64,000 nucleotides of DNA from Spodoptera frugiperda (lineage: Eukaryota > Arthropoda > Insecta > Lepidoptera > Noctuidae): NCBI RefSeq assembly GCF_023101765.2, contig NC_064236.1:17510993-17574992 (forward strand). Direction: 5' to 3'. Within the stretch, counting starts at the first letter, position 1. Each line of letters opens with the position of its first letter. The position numbers and the translations under genes were made by a program. Shown piece after piece: positions 33,546 to 46,119 of the stretch. The notes under the pieces were generated by a model that worked only from the letters and a program-made list of their open reading frames with translations, had not been told where the DNA came from and did no database searches.

Positions 33546-35470
33546 GTCTGCCTTTTTCCAACCCACTCTAATATTGAGACCCTCAACCCTCACACAAAAC
33601 ACTCTAATATAGACGTAACATACTCCAGCAGTTGACCGTCACGGGCTGTTTGTCTGTTCTATTGACTGTCACGTCAATTATAATGAGGATGTATTGGAAG
33701 CTTATTTCAAAACACCATGTACAGGATAATTCTTAAACCTCAATAATACTTTACTTTTTCTATTCTGCAGTTCAACTGATGACGAGGTCTCCATTTTGAT
33801 TTAAATCAATATAATTTATCTAGTTACTCGTAAAATCCTTGGCCCACATAACTTAAAACAATTCTATAAATAAACGTTCTGCCCTATATTTGTTAAGATA
33901 CGTCGCGAAATTATTATTTGTCGTTTTACCGGTCTAAATATTAATTGGACCGGTGTGAGGTAATTCTCAGAGAGGTTTTGTTTTGTATTTGTTCTGTCAC
34001 GGGGTGATAAGACCACGGTTTGTTTTTCCTTTTACGTAAAATAATAAATCTAATGATTATTAGTTACGAAATCGAATTTACTTACAAGTATTAGGTTCCG
34101 TTCTTCGTTAAGCTAATGTTTTGTTACTTAAGTTTTCCGAGATCTAAATTCTATAAATTTCCAAATTTAGTTAATTTTTTGATCGTAGAGCAGCCTGAAT
34201 ACAACTACACAAATCTACATTTAAGAAAAAAAAAATCAAATTTTACGTATTTTTCCTTTTCAATAATTCCGAAGAATCAACCGAACCTCATATCAAAATC
34301 AAGGAAAAAACTACCAGGTTTCCAGTTTCGCATGTTAACTCCCTATATTCTAGTTCGATAACAAAACGAAAACGTAACTCGGAAACCGGGGTTCAGGACT
34401 TATGGTGAACTCTCTTTCGTATGGCATGGAGGAATAGCGAAATTCAATCAGGTACATGTCCAACCATGGTTGGATTCAAGGAATCGATGCGTGGGAGCGT
34501 CAAGTTACAAACATGGCTGCACGCCGTAGCCCCGAAAATGGATTAAAGAAACGCTCGAAAATAAAACCAGTCAAAATCGAGAGATCCTTTCAAAAAATGG
34601 TTTTTGTAAATTGTATGTTTTTGCGAAACAATAACTTGATTTACCTGGTTGTTGCTGAAAACCTTTGGTGTTTTCTTGGAGTAGGACATAGTTTGTAGGA
34701 CTCATTTAGATTTATTAACAATATTTTAAACCTCAACTATATGACTGACTTGACTCTCTGATATGACCCTAGTTTATTTGGTTGGCTTCTTCTTTGGTTG
34801 CGAATGATATCGATTACATGTTTTTAAGGCTATAAATATTATAATCAGCTTCGATCGTAATGTACGAAAAGAATTAAGTGAATACTCAACACGATTAAAA
34901 TTTATCTCTCCTTTTTCCATAAAATATTTTTAAAGACAATGAAAATATCTCGCTAGTATCCACTCAAACCGTATTAAATCGATTTATTTTGGACACACGT
35001 TACTTTTCGAGCGGAAAAATCTTATTCGATAAAGAAATAATAATAAGCTTACGTACCACGCAGTAATTTCTAGGAAAGTTACAAAAATACGTGCGTAATG
35101 AGTCTACATGTACTTATTAACCTTTTTGTAATAAGATTTTTTTTGTAACTTTTTCTAATTGCTTTTACCTATATTTGTCTTCAAGGCCTTTCGCAGAATG
35201 TTGTTGAGACGCAATCGATATTTTATTAAAAGGTTCGAATCATTTTCACGACTATTGACACGACGAGTATTAGTGAAGTGATTTTCTAAGAATCTGAAAA
35301 ATTCTAATAAGGTATTTAAGTTAAATTCTTTGGTATTTTAGAAAAATGTTACCCTATGGTGTGATAGAGGCCGAATGCTCCTACATTATTATTTTGCTGA
35401 AAACATATTTTAACACTGTATCCGATTAACATACTTAGCTGTAGATAGAAACAATGTCCTATTTAATTTC
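33546..35470. other. AT-rich; nothing recognised
   Basis: Chance frames at 34116 and 34456 have no domain signal. Confidence 0.3.
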
Positions 35471-35476
35471 GGACGC

Positions 35477-35732
35477 GATATTTATAAGAGCCAGTCATTG
35501 ATCATAGGCGATTCTTCAAAGAGAAGTACTCGCAAAGATAATAAAACCAGGAATCCGTAACCCCGGGATCTTGTGTCTCGTAACATTGGCGTCGCGTCAG
35601 ACGGCGCGAGTTGCTCGGCGCACGAGCGTGTTGTAGGCCGCGCGGCGCTGCCGTCGCTTCAACGAAAATAAGTCGCCGCGCGCGCAGTTATCGCCCGGCT
35701 CCGCGGGTATTCGAACGAAATGCGCCCTCAAT
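35477..35732 (+). promoter_or_regulatory. GC-rich putative promoter and 5' UTR
   Basis: A TATA-like TATTTATAAG lies at about 35479-35488, followed about 60 bases later by the start of a CpG-rich stretch (35570-35720, for example GGCGCGAGTTGCTCGGCGC and CGCCGCGCGCGCAG) in otherwise AT-rich DNA. This fits a transcription start feeding the exon at 35733. No experimental-type evidence is possible here. Confidence 0.35.
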
Positions 35733-35803
35733 ATGGGCAGCAACTGTTGCAAAGGCGATGCCGGCGGTAGACCTATCAGGTCTAACTCCTCTATATACAG
35801 CAG
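35733..35803 (+). CDS. Candidate first coding exon, N-myristoylated start (MGSNCCK)
   Basis: ATG at 35733 opens 23 codons plus two bases, ending at donor AGCAG|GTATTT (GT at 35804). The peptide begins MGSNCCKGDAGGRPIRSNSS. Gly2, a small polar residue 3, Cys6 and Lys7 fit the N-myristoyltransferase consensus, and Cys5/Cys6 are typical palmitoylation sites. The product would be anchored to the cytosolic face of membranes. Src-family kinases and several other signalling proteins start this way, but 23 residues do not identify the gene. The exon is phase 2, the same as the candidate exon at 2570-2685. No downstream exon was found in the window; the following intron is AT-rich. Confidence 0.5.
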
Positions 35804-37139
35804 GTATTTCTTGCTGGCTATAACCATTCTACAGGAGTTCTTCGGCGTACCTTGGGTCCTCAGACCTTTACGCCCGTACGTAGTGTAGTGATAGTGCACC
35901 AGTGTAGTGTTGTGCTTTGAGGTAGTATATAGTTATGTAATTAAGGTCGGGTACCAGTTACAAGTGATCTTAAAGCATGTCTCGCTGAATCCAACGGTAA
36001 AATAAAGCTCAGTCCGGATTTCGTGTGGGTTTGATTGGCTTTTCAATTTTTCCTCAGCGAATTTTATTGGTCATTATTGATTTATTTTGTGTCATAAAAT
36101 TTGTCGATAACCCTTCGGTCGCTACAGGTGTCTATTGGCTCAGCAGCTTGCCCGTGGATTATTTGTGTCATAAATTTATGAGTTCATCTCTTATTTTTGA
36201 GTGTCGCGTTATTTTTATAGATATTTGACGTCGTTTATTTATGTGGTCGATATGTTTTAGTTTGCGTAAAGATGACGGCGAGCGTATTTGTCCGCCGTTC
36301 GAGTATTGCATTGCGACATATTTCATAAATTACATAATTTATTTAGGTACCAAACTAAATGTAAGCAGTACGTTTAAAGATGAGTTTATTGATCTAGTTG
36401 TATGTTTAATGAAATAGTTTGTTTATTATTACTTTCATATTTATTTGATGTTGGGTGCATTTGTGTATACATAGATCACAATATAATTGATACTATTTTA
36501 ATTAACGATTTATTATCGTTGGGTTACCTTTACAAATGTTTTATCAAACAAACCATCCTTTATTTTAAACAATTAAGAATATGTTAGTTCAGTGGAACTA
36601 CACAAAAATGTACTTAATAAATATTTTTTAAACAAGAAATTCTTATGACACCGTGGTGTCATGGGAATTTAAATTGTAATTAAATGTAATTATGGTTGAA
36701 TATTGATATAATACGTCATCGTTTGCAGTGCCATGATGAATGGTATAATAATTACAAGAATATTACATTACCGCGATTGATTTCAGATAAGGGCGGGATT
36801 CATATCATTGTGTGTATTCGTTGTAATACGTGCTTAATTAAGGGTGCATATTTAATTAATTGATTATTAATTTGATTGAATATTGAATGGGGTGACAATT
36901 AACGACGGGATTCTTATGTAAGATACAATAGGTATTCATGGAAATGATCACTTAATCAAGTGTTATATAGCACCGGTTATATTGTTAAATTGAGTGCTTC
37001 TGGTACTAGTAGTCTCCCTGATATGCGTGTTTGTTATAGGGGCGCTTAGTTAAGCTCCGATTTTTGTATCGATCATCAAATCGCGAGTGTATAATTGTTC
37101 ATTAAACTTATATTTCTTTATAATACTTTGACTGCATTG
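35804..37139. other. AT-rich, intron-like; nothing recognised
   Basis: No supported feature. Confidence 0.3.
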
Positions 37140-37247
37140 TGTTTTGCCATATGAGTGAGGATACCAGAGGTCATATAAAGGCTGGCAACGCACTTGTAAC
37201 TCCTCTGATAATGCGAGGTTCCATGGGTGGCACTAAACTCTTACCGC
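37140..37247 (+). repeat. Fragment of the 'CAACGCAAGCGTTG' family
   Basis: 'ggctggcaacgcacttgtaa' and 'ctcctctgataatgcgaggt' match the right half of the 31840 copy. It is interrupted at 37248 by a solo LTR. Confidence 0.55.
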
Positions 37248-37470
37248 TGTGGCGACACACAAATGACAGATGTCGCACATAGACGATCGACGAACCAATT
37301 AATAGATGACGTTATAAATAATACATGCCACCTATGAAGTTTTCATGTAAATAGACATGGATAGAAAATCCCGACAAACAACTGTTGGGCAGAAAGCTCG
37401 CTAGGCCTGATCACCTTCCTTGATTTGAGGATCCTCCTTATCTTAGGGAATTTCTCTCACTGTTCCCTAA
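37248..37470 (+). mobile_element. Diverged solo LTR of the tRNA-Trp-primed family
   Basis: Begins TGTGGCGACAC and contains 'gatgtcgcacatagacgatc', 'ggatagaaaatcccgac', 'ggcagaaagctcgctaggcc' and 'ggatcctcctta', ending TGTTCCCTAA. This is the same order as the LTRs at 56892 and 57660 read on the minus strand. About 40 bases shorter and clearly diverged. No internal region on either side, hence a solo LTR. Possible 4-bp flanks CCGC/CCGT. Confidence 0.8.
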
Positions 37471-37929
37471 GCCGTCAATTTATTCCTTTGTTCAGTCATC
37501 CCATCAATTCTATACAAATATTCATAAAAAATAGATAAATCACTATTACAAATATTTGATACCTTTGTTCCCCACAAGGGATTAAAAATGCTTTTAAAAA
37601 CAAATTGAAAAGAACAATTTATTTGTTTCCATCAGTTTGATTTGCTAATAGTTTTGATGTTTTTTTCCCAGTAACGGCTATCATATTGAACTAACCGATT
37701 ATCAATTACAAATATTTGAAAAATAGAAACCAGTTTTATTGATTTTAGGACGAATTTTAAATATAAAGTTCGATTCGAGGTACAAAGTATATTGTCAAAC
37801 CTGTAGGGGCAGATGGACAGCTACACCAAATTGTGAAGTATATTTGTCGAATTAAAACTTTATTGCAAAGTAATAAAGTAATATTTTCAAATTACTCACA
37901 GGTTTTCACATTACATTTCTTAATTAATC
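37471..37929. other. AT-rich; nothing recognised
   Basis: No supported feature. Confidence 0.3.
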
Positions 37930-38110
37930 AAGCGGCAAGTGCGACTAAAGTGCATGGGGTATCGGTCCGTTCAATTCTCGCATCCGTCAAAGCAATCCTG
38001 GGATAATTACAGGTTTTGGAAATTTTATCATGCAAAGTAGGCTCACCCACTATTCCATGGGACTTATAAAATAAATTATGAAAAGTGGGTGGTCAATGAA
38101 TACGGTACCA
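37930..38110 (+). mobile_element. Degenerate SINE
   Basis: 'ggtatcggtccgttcaattc' is a decayed B-box region. 'aggctcacccactattccat' and 'gaaaagtgggtgg' are the family tail. Confidence 0.6.
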
Positions 38111-38570
38111 TAAACTTTTCTAAAATACACTTAGGAGCAAAGAAATAGAGCCACTTTTCAAAGAACCCTCTATAACTTTAAAAATCATATTCGTTTTACA
38201 ATAATATATTCTCATTTTGTCTAAGATCCTTTACAGAGAACCCTTAGTCGACAGCTGATGTAGTCTTATTTTTTTTAAACACACTCACCTATTACACAAG
38301 TACCCAAACACCCGTCCCTTTGAATCGCTACATTGTAACACTTGCCAATATTACTTAAGAACTATAATTAGCAATGCTATCAGGGCACAATATAAATGAG
38401 AAGTAACACACAAACACATATGTCATCATGGTTTTTTTATATCTTGGTGTCGACCTTGGGAATACATACTATTCAGGTCACCGTGTCGGATGCCACTCTA
38501 TATCTTAATACAAGGTCTGAATGACGTGTCTTCTAAATTCTACTCTCTTTATTTCTTTGACTGCCAATTG
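38111..38570. other. AT-rich; nothing recognised
   Basis: No supported feature. Confidence 0.3.
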
Positions 38571-38611
38571 AAAAGTGTTGAAGGCAAATCCTCCGCTATC
38601 GTCGGTCACCG

Positions 38612-38872
38612 GTGACCACTACGGCGTTCAATGTGTTAAAAGAATATTTACCAGAAGCCCGTCACAGTCAGCTGTTGGACTACAGGCCTCATTACAAAAG
38701 AATGCTTTGCCAAAATCTCCACGTCTGTCAGGCAAAATATTATTGGGATGTTTGGTCGGTGCATGGCAATGTTGTGGCCCGTAGGCCAGGTACGGGATCG
38801 AAACCTACCAACGGCATGTACCTTCAGTTTTTACATTCAGTTCTTTTACCGAGAAACATTTTAATCTGTTGA
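38612..38872 (+). other. Unidentified open frame with exon-like composition
   Basis: An 86-codon frame from ATG 38612, with balanced codon usage in its middle (KEYLPEARHSQLLDYRPHYK, then CQNLHVCQAKYYWDVWSVHG). A donor-like GGCCAG|GTACGG lies at about 38787, and a 14-bp palindrome GGTCACCGGTGACC is at about 38600. No family recognised. It could be an exon, a decayed transposon frame, or chance. Confidence 0.15.
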
Positions 38873-39249
38873 TTCAGTAGGTATAATTACCGACCCGGAA
38901 ATCGAAATCCAGTTTCTTCAGCAAAATTCTCAGTATTTAATGGGAAATGTGATCGCTATTTTCTTTTTGTTCTAATTCCGGTATGTTAGTCTCTCTCTAG
39001 TTTTAGCACCGGGAAAAATAACAAAGATAATATTATGTGTAGGTAATTGTTTTTAATAACGACAATTTCACAAATACAAGAAAGCTCTAAAAAAAATGAA
39101 CTTTCAATTAGTTCATACGAAAATGCACAAAAATGGTTCTTGAAATTGGAATAGGTGCATCATTGTGAATATTTTTTCTAAGCCTCGGTTTAAAAAATTT
39201 AGTCAATTAATTAAGAAACACAAAATGCAGAAATATACCGGTAAACTAT
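38873..39249. other. AT-rich; nothing recognised
   Basis: No supported feature. Confidence 0.3.
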
Positions 39250-40510
39250 GGCAACTTTACCGGACCCTTGGCAACTTTACCATACTATAGGTATTCTGTA
39301 TAAACTCATTTATCTAAAAATCTACCCACTAGAATTCTGTTTTGTAATAGTAGTATTTTTTAGACATTAAAAGGAAATATTTACTATATTTTGCGTAGAC
39401 GCAAGACTGCTATTATGCCAGTAATGGCCGTCACAATGTATGCGTGAAAATGTGCTAAAAGTTAGTAGTTCCTAAATTGTGCTCACAGAGCCTTAATTAT
39501 ATGTCACAGGTGAGTGAAATTTTGATCTTGAATGTATAATATAGTTGGGATTACTGTTGTAATGTCAGCAATTGCTTTTTCTTTAATTTATTGATAAATA
39601 ATCGCTTCGGTAATGTTGACACAGGTTAGGTAAAGTTGCCACGGCCTGCTTTGTGGCAACTTTACCTACAGTTAGGGTTGGCAATAAATGTTTTTTCTTG
39701 TTTGTGTGTATGTAACCATTTTCGAATACCTAAATTTCTCAGCATAATAGTGAATATCCTGGATGATAAGTTATAATGTATTTAATAATACCTTTTGTTT
39801 TAGAGCCAAAATGGCTCACATGAAACAAAACCGCAGATAACTTGGAGTTAGACAATATAAAAAGTATACGAAAGTAATGTTAAAATTAGCTATGGAGATA
39901 GTGAAGTCAAAAAATTAAAAAGTCAAAAGATTAAACATTATTTTGTAGCCTTTTTTTACAATTTTAAACATAAATACTTAAAATTTTAGAACTTAATTTA
40001 GTTTAAAAGGGAACAATATTTATGTCAGATATTTATGCTTTTTTTTTACTTTAGGTTTAAGGTTTAATAATTTTTTTTTTAAATATACATGTCATAAAAA
40101 TAATTCTCATTTTTTGACAACCCCGAGCGTAACAAATTATTTGTATGTAAATTACGATGAAACCCGTGGCAACTTTCCCGACTGTCTGTGTAGCCGTTAT
40201 CTTTATAGATTTCCTCATATTGTTTGCATTATAATACGAAGAGGTCCTAGATGAAGCCCTCTGTACCTCAACAACTCTTTAATATGCAATACACGATGAA
40301 TACGGCGCGTAGGTAAAGTTGCCAAAAATTTGGTATCTTTACCCATGTTGTTTTTTCTTTACTACGGCTAAAGTAAGCGTTTGTATATAATGACGATTAC
40401 GGTAAAGTGAGCCAGATAGACTACAATTCTAAATATATAGTTTTGGTTTCTATGCGTCTTATGGTTAAAAATATATTTCGATTTTTGTTCCAAAATATGG
40501 TAAAGTTGCC
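39250..40510. repeat. Cluster of inverted/direct GGCAACTTTACC motifs
   Basis: Exact plus copies at 39250-39261, 39270-39281 and 39655-39666. Exact minus copies (GGTAAAGTTGCC) at 39629-39640, 40312-40323 and 40499-40510. Near copies at 40168 and 40401. Plus copies lie mainly to the left and minus copies to the right, as in transposon ends with subterminal repeats. No transposase frame is visible between them. Confidence 0.7.
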
Positions 40511-42135
40511 ATGTTATATACTTCAATACAACAAAGTAAAAGAAATAAAAAACAAATTGCAAATCGACTATCTGGAAACACTGTATAATCATTGATAAAG
40601 TTCTAATCAGATTTCACACTGGCTGATTATAAAATTATATTTTATCTGTGCGCTTTAAAAAATAAGTATATGCCATAAATAGGTGGGAATAGTGACGTAG
40701 CATTAAATGTTATTATTGATTTTAAAGTCGTGTTTTGTTTTTGAGGCGTTAAAATAATTATATTTTGTGCCATTGAAACGTAAGAAATTATAAAAATCTT
40801 TGCACAGAAAATGAGAGAATTCATTTTGACATTCTACAAAATACAATCCAAGGTAAGCAGGTCAAGAAATTTAATTAAATATGCAGAAGCTTAGCACAAT
40901 ACCTGAATGAACTGAATAAAGAGGAATTAAAGGAAAATCTTTGTCATGATAGTTCTCAGATAAAATTTCATAGTACAATGTTAGGTAGCCTAGATAAAGG
41001 AGTTTAAATAGAACCTCGATTATTATCACATTTTTTATTCGATAGTGAAACGTGACCTAATTTAGCAGTTATAGTATGTATTGTATTAACTACCTATTGT
41101 ACATTTTATTTGTCCCCATATGTGATTATTAAAATGGCGTCACCGAACCGTTGATACAAATCACGTTAATGGAAAACCGAACCCATTATTATAGAGATAA
41201 AATGTGAAACATTTGAAATCAAAGTGCTAGCCAGACGAAAGGGGTGATTTGGGTGGGGGCTCCTACATCCCCCCTGGCCTTGCGTAAAATGAAATTAATT
41301 TGCTGCATACACGTCTGTCGACTCATGTTATAATGATCAACGGATGCAATATTAGGTAGCGCGGTATTCGCGTGTACGGATCCTGATCCACAGTGCACAT
41401 ATTCGTCATATTTTCCACATTATATTAGTCTAATTAAAACCACTGTTTCAACCATTTTGTTGTGGAAGTCTCGTTTTGATTACCTATATGACGTTGTTTG
41501 GTTATTCCATCCTTTGTGCAGTGTTGAGTTGGATTATTTGTTATGTATTTTGTAATGGATTTAAAAAAAACATGGCTGCACGTGTCACAATGCCACTCTA
41601 ATTATCCTTTTATGGACATTGTTTATTAATTTTATGAAAGGTTTTGTTGAAAAGTATTGCGTGTGTTGCAATTTTATTTATTATTTTCATTTAAAAGTAC
41701 TTTTTTAGCGAGTGCAGTTACAGTTTCCCTTTGTTCTAGGATTACCCTTTACGGGAAACAGTGTTGGGAGTTATACAGTACTTTAAGTTATCAACATAAT
41801 GCGTGCGTGCAAAACATTTTAAACTTTTCGCAACTTTTCTCGGACAATAGCATAAATGTTTACTCGTAGCTCGCATTCAGTTCAGAAATATGTTTGTAAT
41901 CACTGTTTTACTGAAAGTACTCGTACGTGTAACAAAATTATTAATCCTATTATCGTTTTAATTAAATTTATTTTGTATTTGTGTAAGCGGTTTGAGAAGC
42001 GTATTATCAAAAAATATAATGTGTTATTATACATGTGTAACGGGTTGATACTTATGTTAAATTATAAGATTGACATCGTCGAACTAATTTAATTTGTTTC
42101 ATAACACGGACGAATGTTCGCAATATTTTTTTATT
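40511..42135. other. AT-rich; nothing recognised
   Basis: No supported feature. Confidence 0.3.
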
Positions 42136-42290
42136 GTGTAAAATCATCCAATTTCTTCTCCCGGCCGGGCGAGACCAGAGGGAATGTCAGACTCTTACTG
42201 ACCAAAAATCACTCCGTTCCTACTCCTGCAAAACCTCGTACGTTGCCGCAGTTCCGGACCAGGCATTAGCCCTATTAGGCTCCATCTGCA
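42136..42290 (-). mobile_element. Degenerate LINE 3' UTR fragment
   Basis: 'aaaatcatccaatttcttct', 'atgtcagactcttactgacc' and 'aggcattagccctattaggc', with an internal deletion. Confidence 0.8.
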
Positions 42291-43998
42291 GTTGGGTGTA
42301 GGCCCGTTTCCAGTTACATTTCTGGGTTTTATTTGCAAATATAAACTAATAAATATTCATCTCCTTCTACTAACAAGATTAACTAAGTAATGCATCGTGC
42401 AATACCGTCAATACACCAGCGTACCTGATACCATTATTGAATGTATACAGGAAATTGTTGTTAGTTCTTGGCAATAGTTGTAGTCATGTAACAGGTGCCC
42501 TAGGTTATTCTAGCACAAAGTGTTCACATACTTTGACATCTTACCCATACTTTGTTCCTGTGTTAAGTAAGTTTGAAAGGAGACATGACACCCATGTTAG
42601 TTCAGCGAGCGTATGGTGAGCGAAGTATTTCATGCAATATTGATTTTGATAACTATGCTGGTGAATAGCTTCGAAGGTTGGGTTTTGCCGGCAGTAATTA
42701 ATACTGTGGTTATTTGTAGATATATTTGTATATTATATTTAGCAGTTTTCGAAATATTTATAATAATACTTTAGCTGTTCATTGGGGTAAAATTCAAACG
42801 ATCAATGAAATGAGGGACATATAGGTAAATACAGAAAACAAATTGTTTTATAAAGTTTAATAATTTATATTTTTTAAGGGGCAAACCAAATTTTGACGAA
42901 ATCAAAATGTTGGTTAAGGGCATTATTATTTTAATTAATTTGTTTTTTTATTTTAAATCCATAGACAAAGTTTTATTTAATCTATTTGATTTTTTGCGAA
43001 TGTAGGGGTTTCCATTCCACATACCTACAAAGAATTCTTCGGTCCGGAAACCGTTACTAGTGTTAGAACTTATTAATGTAAATTGGAAAAAATCCCGTCT
43101 AGGTCTGGGATGAAATTTTATATAAAGATCCCGCCTAATTTCCACGCAGTAACAACTTAATACAGGGTGTTACCAACCACTTAATTGTTAAACCACACAG
43201 AAATGAAACATTTTGCCGACACGACTCGCGAATCACAGCCTATTATTACATTTACCGTTGTAAATTTACCCTTATTACAACAGTTGTAAGGTTTTATTTA
43301 GATTTGCTCACGTGAAATAAAGGTAGTTTTGAGTCTGGGTGTAATTATAAGTAGTTATTATTTGTAGTACATTTGGTGTTAATTAATAAATCTTTGTGAG
43401 TGGAGACTACATGAATGATCAATATCATTTAAAACATATTCTTAACATTGCCATCACCTCATCTAATTAAAAAGGTAAGCAGGCCTCTATATTTAAATAG
43501 TATTTTCTACTTTTACCTATGACTTATTAAAAAGCTAAGCAGTGGACTCTATTTAAAGAGTATTTTCTAGTTTTATGAAGAATAATATGTAGATAGATGA
43601 TTATTTATTGCGACATAGATTTTTCAGTTTACAAACATAACGTTAGGTGCTAAAATATTCGTACAAAGTAAATATTTATTGGAATATAGAGTGCTGTGGG
43701 CAAACGATTAAAGGATTTATTTTAAACTGCTCTTTCAAAGAGATTTGTAATATTAAAAGAGCTTGCTAATGCTGCGTTATATTGAAAAGCGACATGTTGT
43801 GTTTGATCGATGGATTTAAGGCCGTTACAGACGTAGCTGTAATATATCGAGCTATTTAGACCATTATAGTAAAGCTAGTTACCACAGACTGGAGATATAC
43901 TCTAATAAATACCCATATTCAGTATGCGATCGATTTAAAATTTATGTATCGAAATATATTTCGCGGATATATACTTTGGTGACGTCATGGAAAGAAAT
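42291..43998. other. AT-rich; one short duplication
   Basis: 'aaaa(a/g)gtaagcagg' and 'aaaagctaagcagtggactc', each followed by ATTTAAA and TATTTTCTA, occur at about 43470 and 43530: a diverged ~60-bp direct repeat. Nothing else recognised. Confidence 0.35.
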
Positions 43999-44165
43999 GA
44001 CTGCACGGTCAGTGCGGTGGCTGGGCAAGCCACGCAACGGGTAGCGGGTTTGATTCCCGCACGGAACAACTCTTTGTGTGATCCACAAATTGTTATTTCG
44101 GGTCTGGGTGTCTGTAAACGCACCCACGACACAGGATAAATCCTAGTGTGAGGCGACATTTAAAA
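43999..44165 (+). mobile_element. tRNA-derived SINE, head type 1, short form
   Basis: GACTGCACGGTCAGTGCGGTGG head with a small deletion, B-box-like GGTTTGATTCC, 'cacggaacaactctttgtgt' and 'acccacgacacagga', then an A-rich end. The TATG tail is absent. Confidence 0.8.
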
Positions 44166-44344
44166 AAAAGAAAAGAAAGAATATATTGAAGCTGTGGGTG
44201 GGTGGTTGCTCAAAAATTTGTATTGAATATATTTGATAATATACCTTGCTAACAGGGCTGTGACGACTTTAGCCTTTTGACGAGTTCGGCATAAGAGTTT
44301 TTGTGTTCTCTTTGCGTTTTCGAAGTCATTAGTAGCTCACAGTC

Positions 44345-44440
44345 TGCTGTATACCCGTGTATTGCAGTAAGGACACTAACTACGTGAAACTCATAACATA
44401 ACTAGTAAAATACGGGTGTTACATTGAATACGAGAATTAA
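44345..44440 (+). mobile_element. Degenerate SINE tail
   Basis: 'gaaactcataacataactag' and 'gggtgttacattgaatac' match the decayed tail seen at 6803 and 54419. Confidence 0.35.
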
Positions 44441-45189
44441 AAAGCGTTATATAGTCAATCCTTTATCTATTCAATGCTTGTAAAAGTATGAAACGTGGTC
44501 CTGTTATTAAGGTGTCAGATTTCTAAATTGTTGGGACTAGTGCAATAGCTATATTATAGTTTTAAAGGCTATGCTTGTCTCTATCATGCACATGGTGTTA
44601 TAAATGTGCTACGGCTTTAATAGGAGATAGTGTTGTGTTTGAAGACTACATTTATAATTCATTAATTAAGATTGTAGTATTACAGATCTTAAAACTAATT
44701 TGATAACTATTTTTACTACAAATGTGTACTTATTATGTAATATTAACAAAATATTTATTATACATTCAAATACAATTAATAATTTGTAAAATGTAAACGA
44801 AAGAAGTGTGGTTATACATAGTAGTAAAGTATTACTAGTAATATTATATCTACCTCCTCCCCTTGGGTATTTTTATTATAACTATCTTCATAGATACAAC
44901 AGTAGTGCGGCCTACGCTGTGATTGATCTAGTTTAATAACGTCTAGACAGAATACTTATCTCAGTACTCACCGTAAATACTAGCGATACAAATATAAGTA
45001 GTCAATGTCAAAAGTTATGGTATTTTATACCTACATATAGGTGCCTGAAACATGATGTAGCATCCATATACTTTGTTTATTATATCATATCCTACATGGG
45101 TAGATGGCCTGCCGGACTATTTGCTATTATTAGTGAGGGTTTTCGAAAATTCTCAACACAATTATGCACAGATACACTGGGTAGGTACT
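44441..45189. other. AT-rich; nothing recognised
   Basis: No supported feature. Confidence 0.3.
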
Positions 45190-45422
45190 TATGCTAGACT
45201 TTTTTTTTTTTTTTTTTTTGAGGGGGAAAATCATCCAATGACTTTTCTCGCCTTGGGCGAGGCGAGAGGGAGTGTCAGACTCTTACTGACTAAAAACCAC
45301 CCCGTTCCTTCACCTGCCTTTCGAGCCGGAGCCCCGGTAAACCCGCTAGGTTGTCCGCAGCTCCGGATTAGGCATCAGCCCTACTGGGCCCCATCTGTGG
45401 TGGTCTGATGTATGCTAGACTT
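45190..45422 (-). mobile_element. Young LINE 3' UTR copy with 12-bp target duplication
   Basis: Long T-run at 45200-45219, then GAGGGGGAAAATCATCCAAT through 'ggtggtctgatg' at 45410. It is flanked by TATGCTAGACTT (45190-45201 and 45411-45422). Confidence 0.92.
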
Positions 45423-45938
45423 GGAATTTTAATTTGTGATATTTTTTGGTTAACAGTAACCTAACTAATTAATTTTCAAAATTATTACTCGTAACTTAAA
45501 ATCATCCATCTTACGTACATTCCCTTAATTCCGATCTTACAATATATGTAAATAGTTTTAAATCGGAATCAATCACGGCTCGACTTAAAATTAGCGTAGC
45601 CGACTGTGCAGGATTATGTGTTACGTACAAACGTGAGTAAATACATATGCACTCTCTGCGCCCCCACTCTGACCACGACCGGCGTGAAGTTACCCGTTGA
45701 ACCAACCGTAAAGCCACTTTGTTGGTGAACCTCAGCGGTAAATAATTTTCAAACTCCCGTCTCCTAATAATAAACTTTCCTTTTTTACTCATTAGTACTT
45801 TTAATCCGATACCTCGGTTAAAGTAGAAGCACTTAACTGCTGTAGTTTGAAAATTCTTAATTTAAAACGAGAAAAATACGAATCAGTAGTCTCATGATCG
45901 ATTTATTGGATCAGATAAGACGTCCTATATTACGTGGT
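45423..45938. other. Nothing recognised
   Basis: No supported feature. Confidence 0.3.
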
Positions 45939-46119
45939 ATTCATAACATACCTTTTTTGAAAGGAGAAAATCATCCAATGATTTCTCCTGCCTTGGGTGA
46001 GGCGAGAGGGAGTGTCAGACTCTAACTGACTAAAAACCACCCCGTTCCTTCTCCTGCTTTGAGCCGGAGCCCCGGTAACCTTTTAAGTTGTCCGCAGCTC
46101 CGGAATTCATAACATACCT
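45939..46119 (-). mobile_element. LINE 3' UTR copy with 15-bp target duplication
   Basis: Flanked by ATTCATAACATACCT (45939-45953 and 46105-46119). The insert is about 150 bp, ending at GTCCGCAGCTCCGG, with a short T-run. Confidence 0.92.

Noticed and set aside
40407..40595. Opposing frames of 62 and 74 codons
   Set aside because: AT-driven frames, Ile/Phe/Tyr/Lys-rich, no domain; they lie partly inside the GGCAACTTTACC motif cluster.
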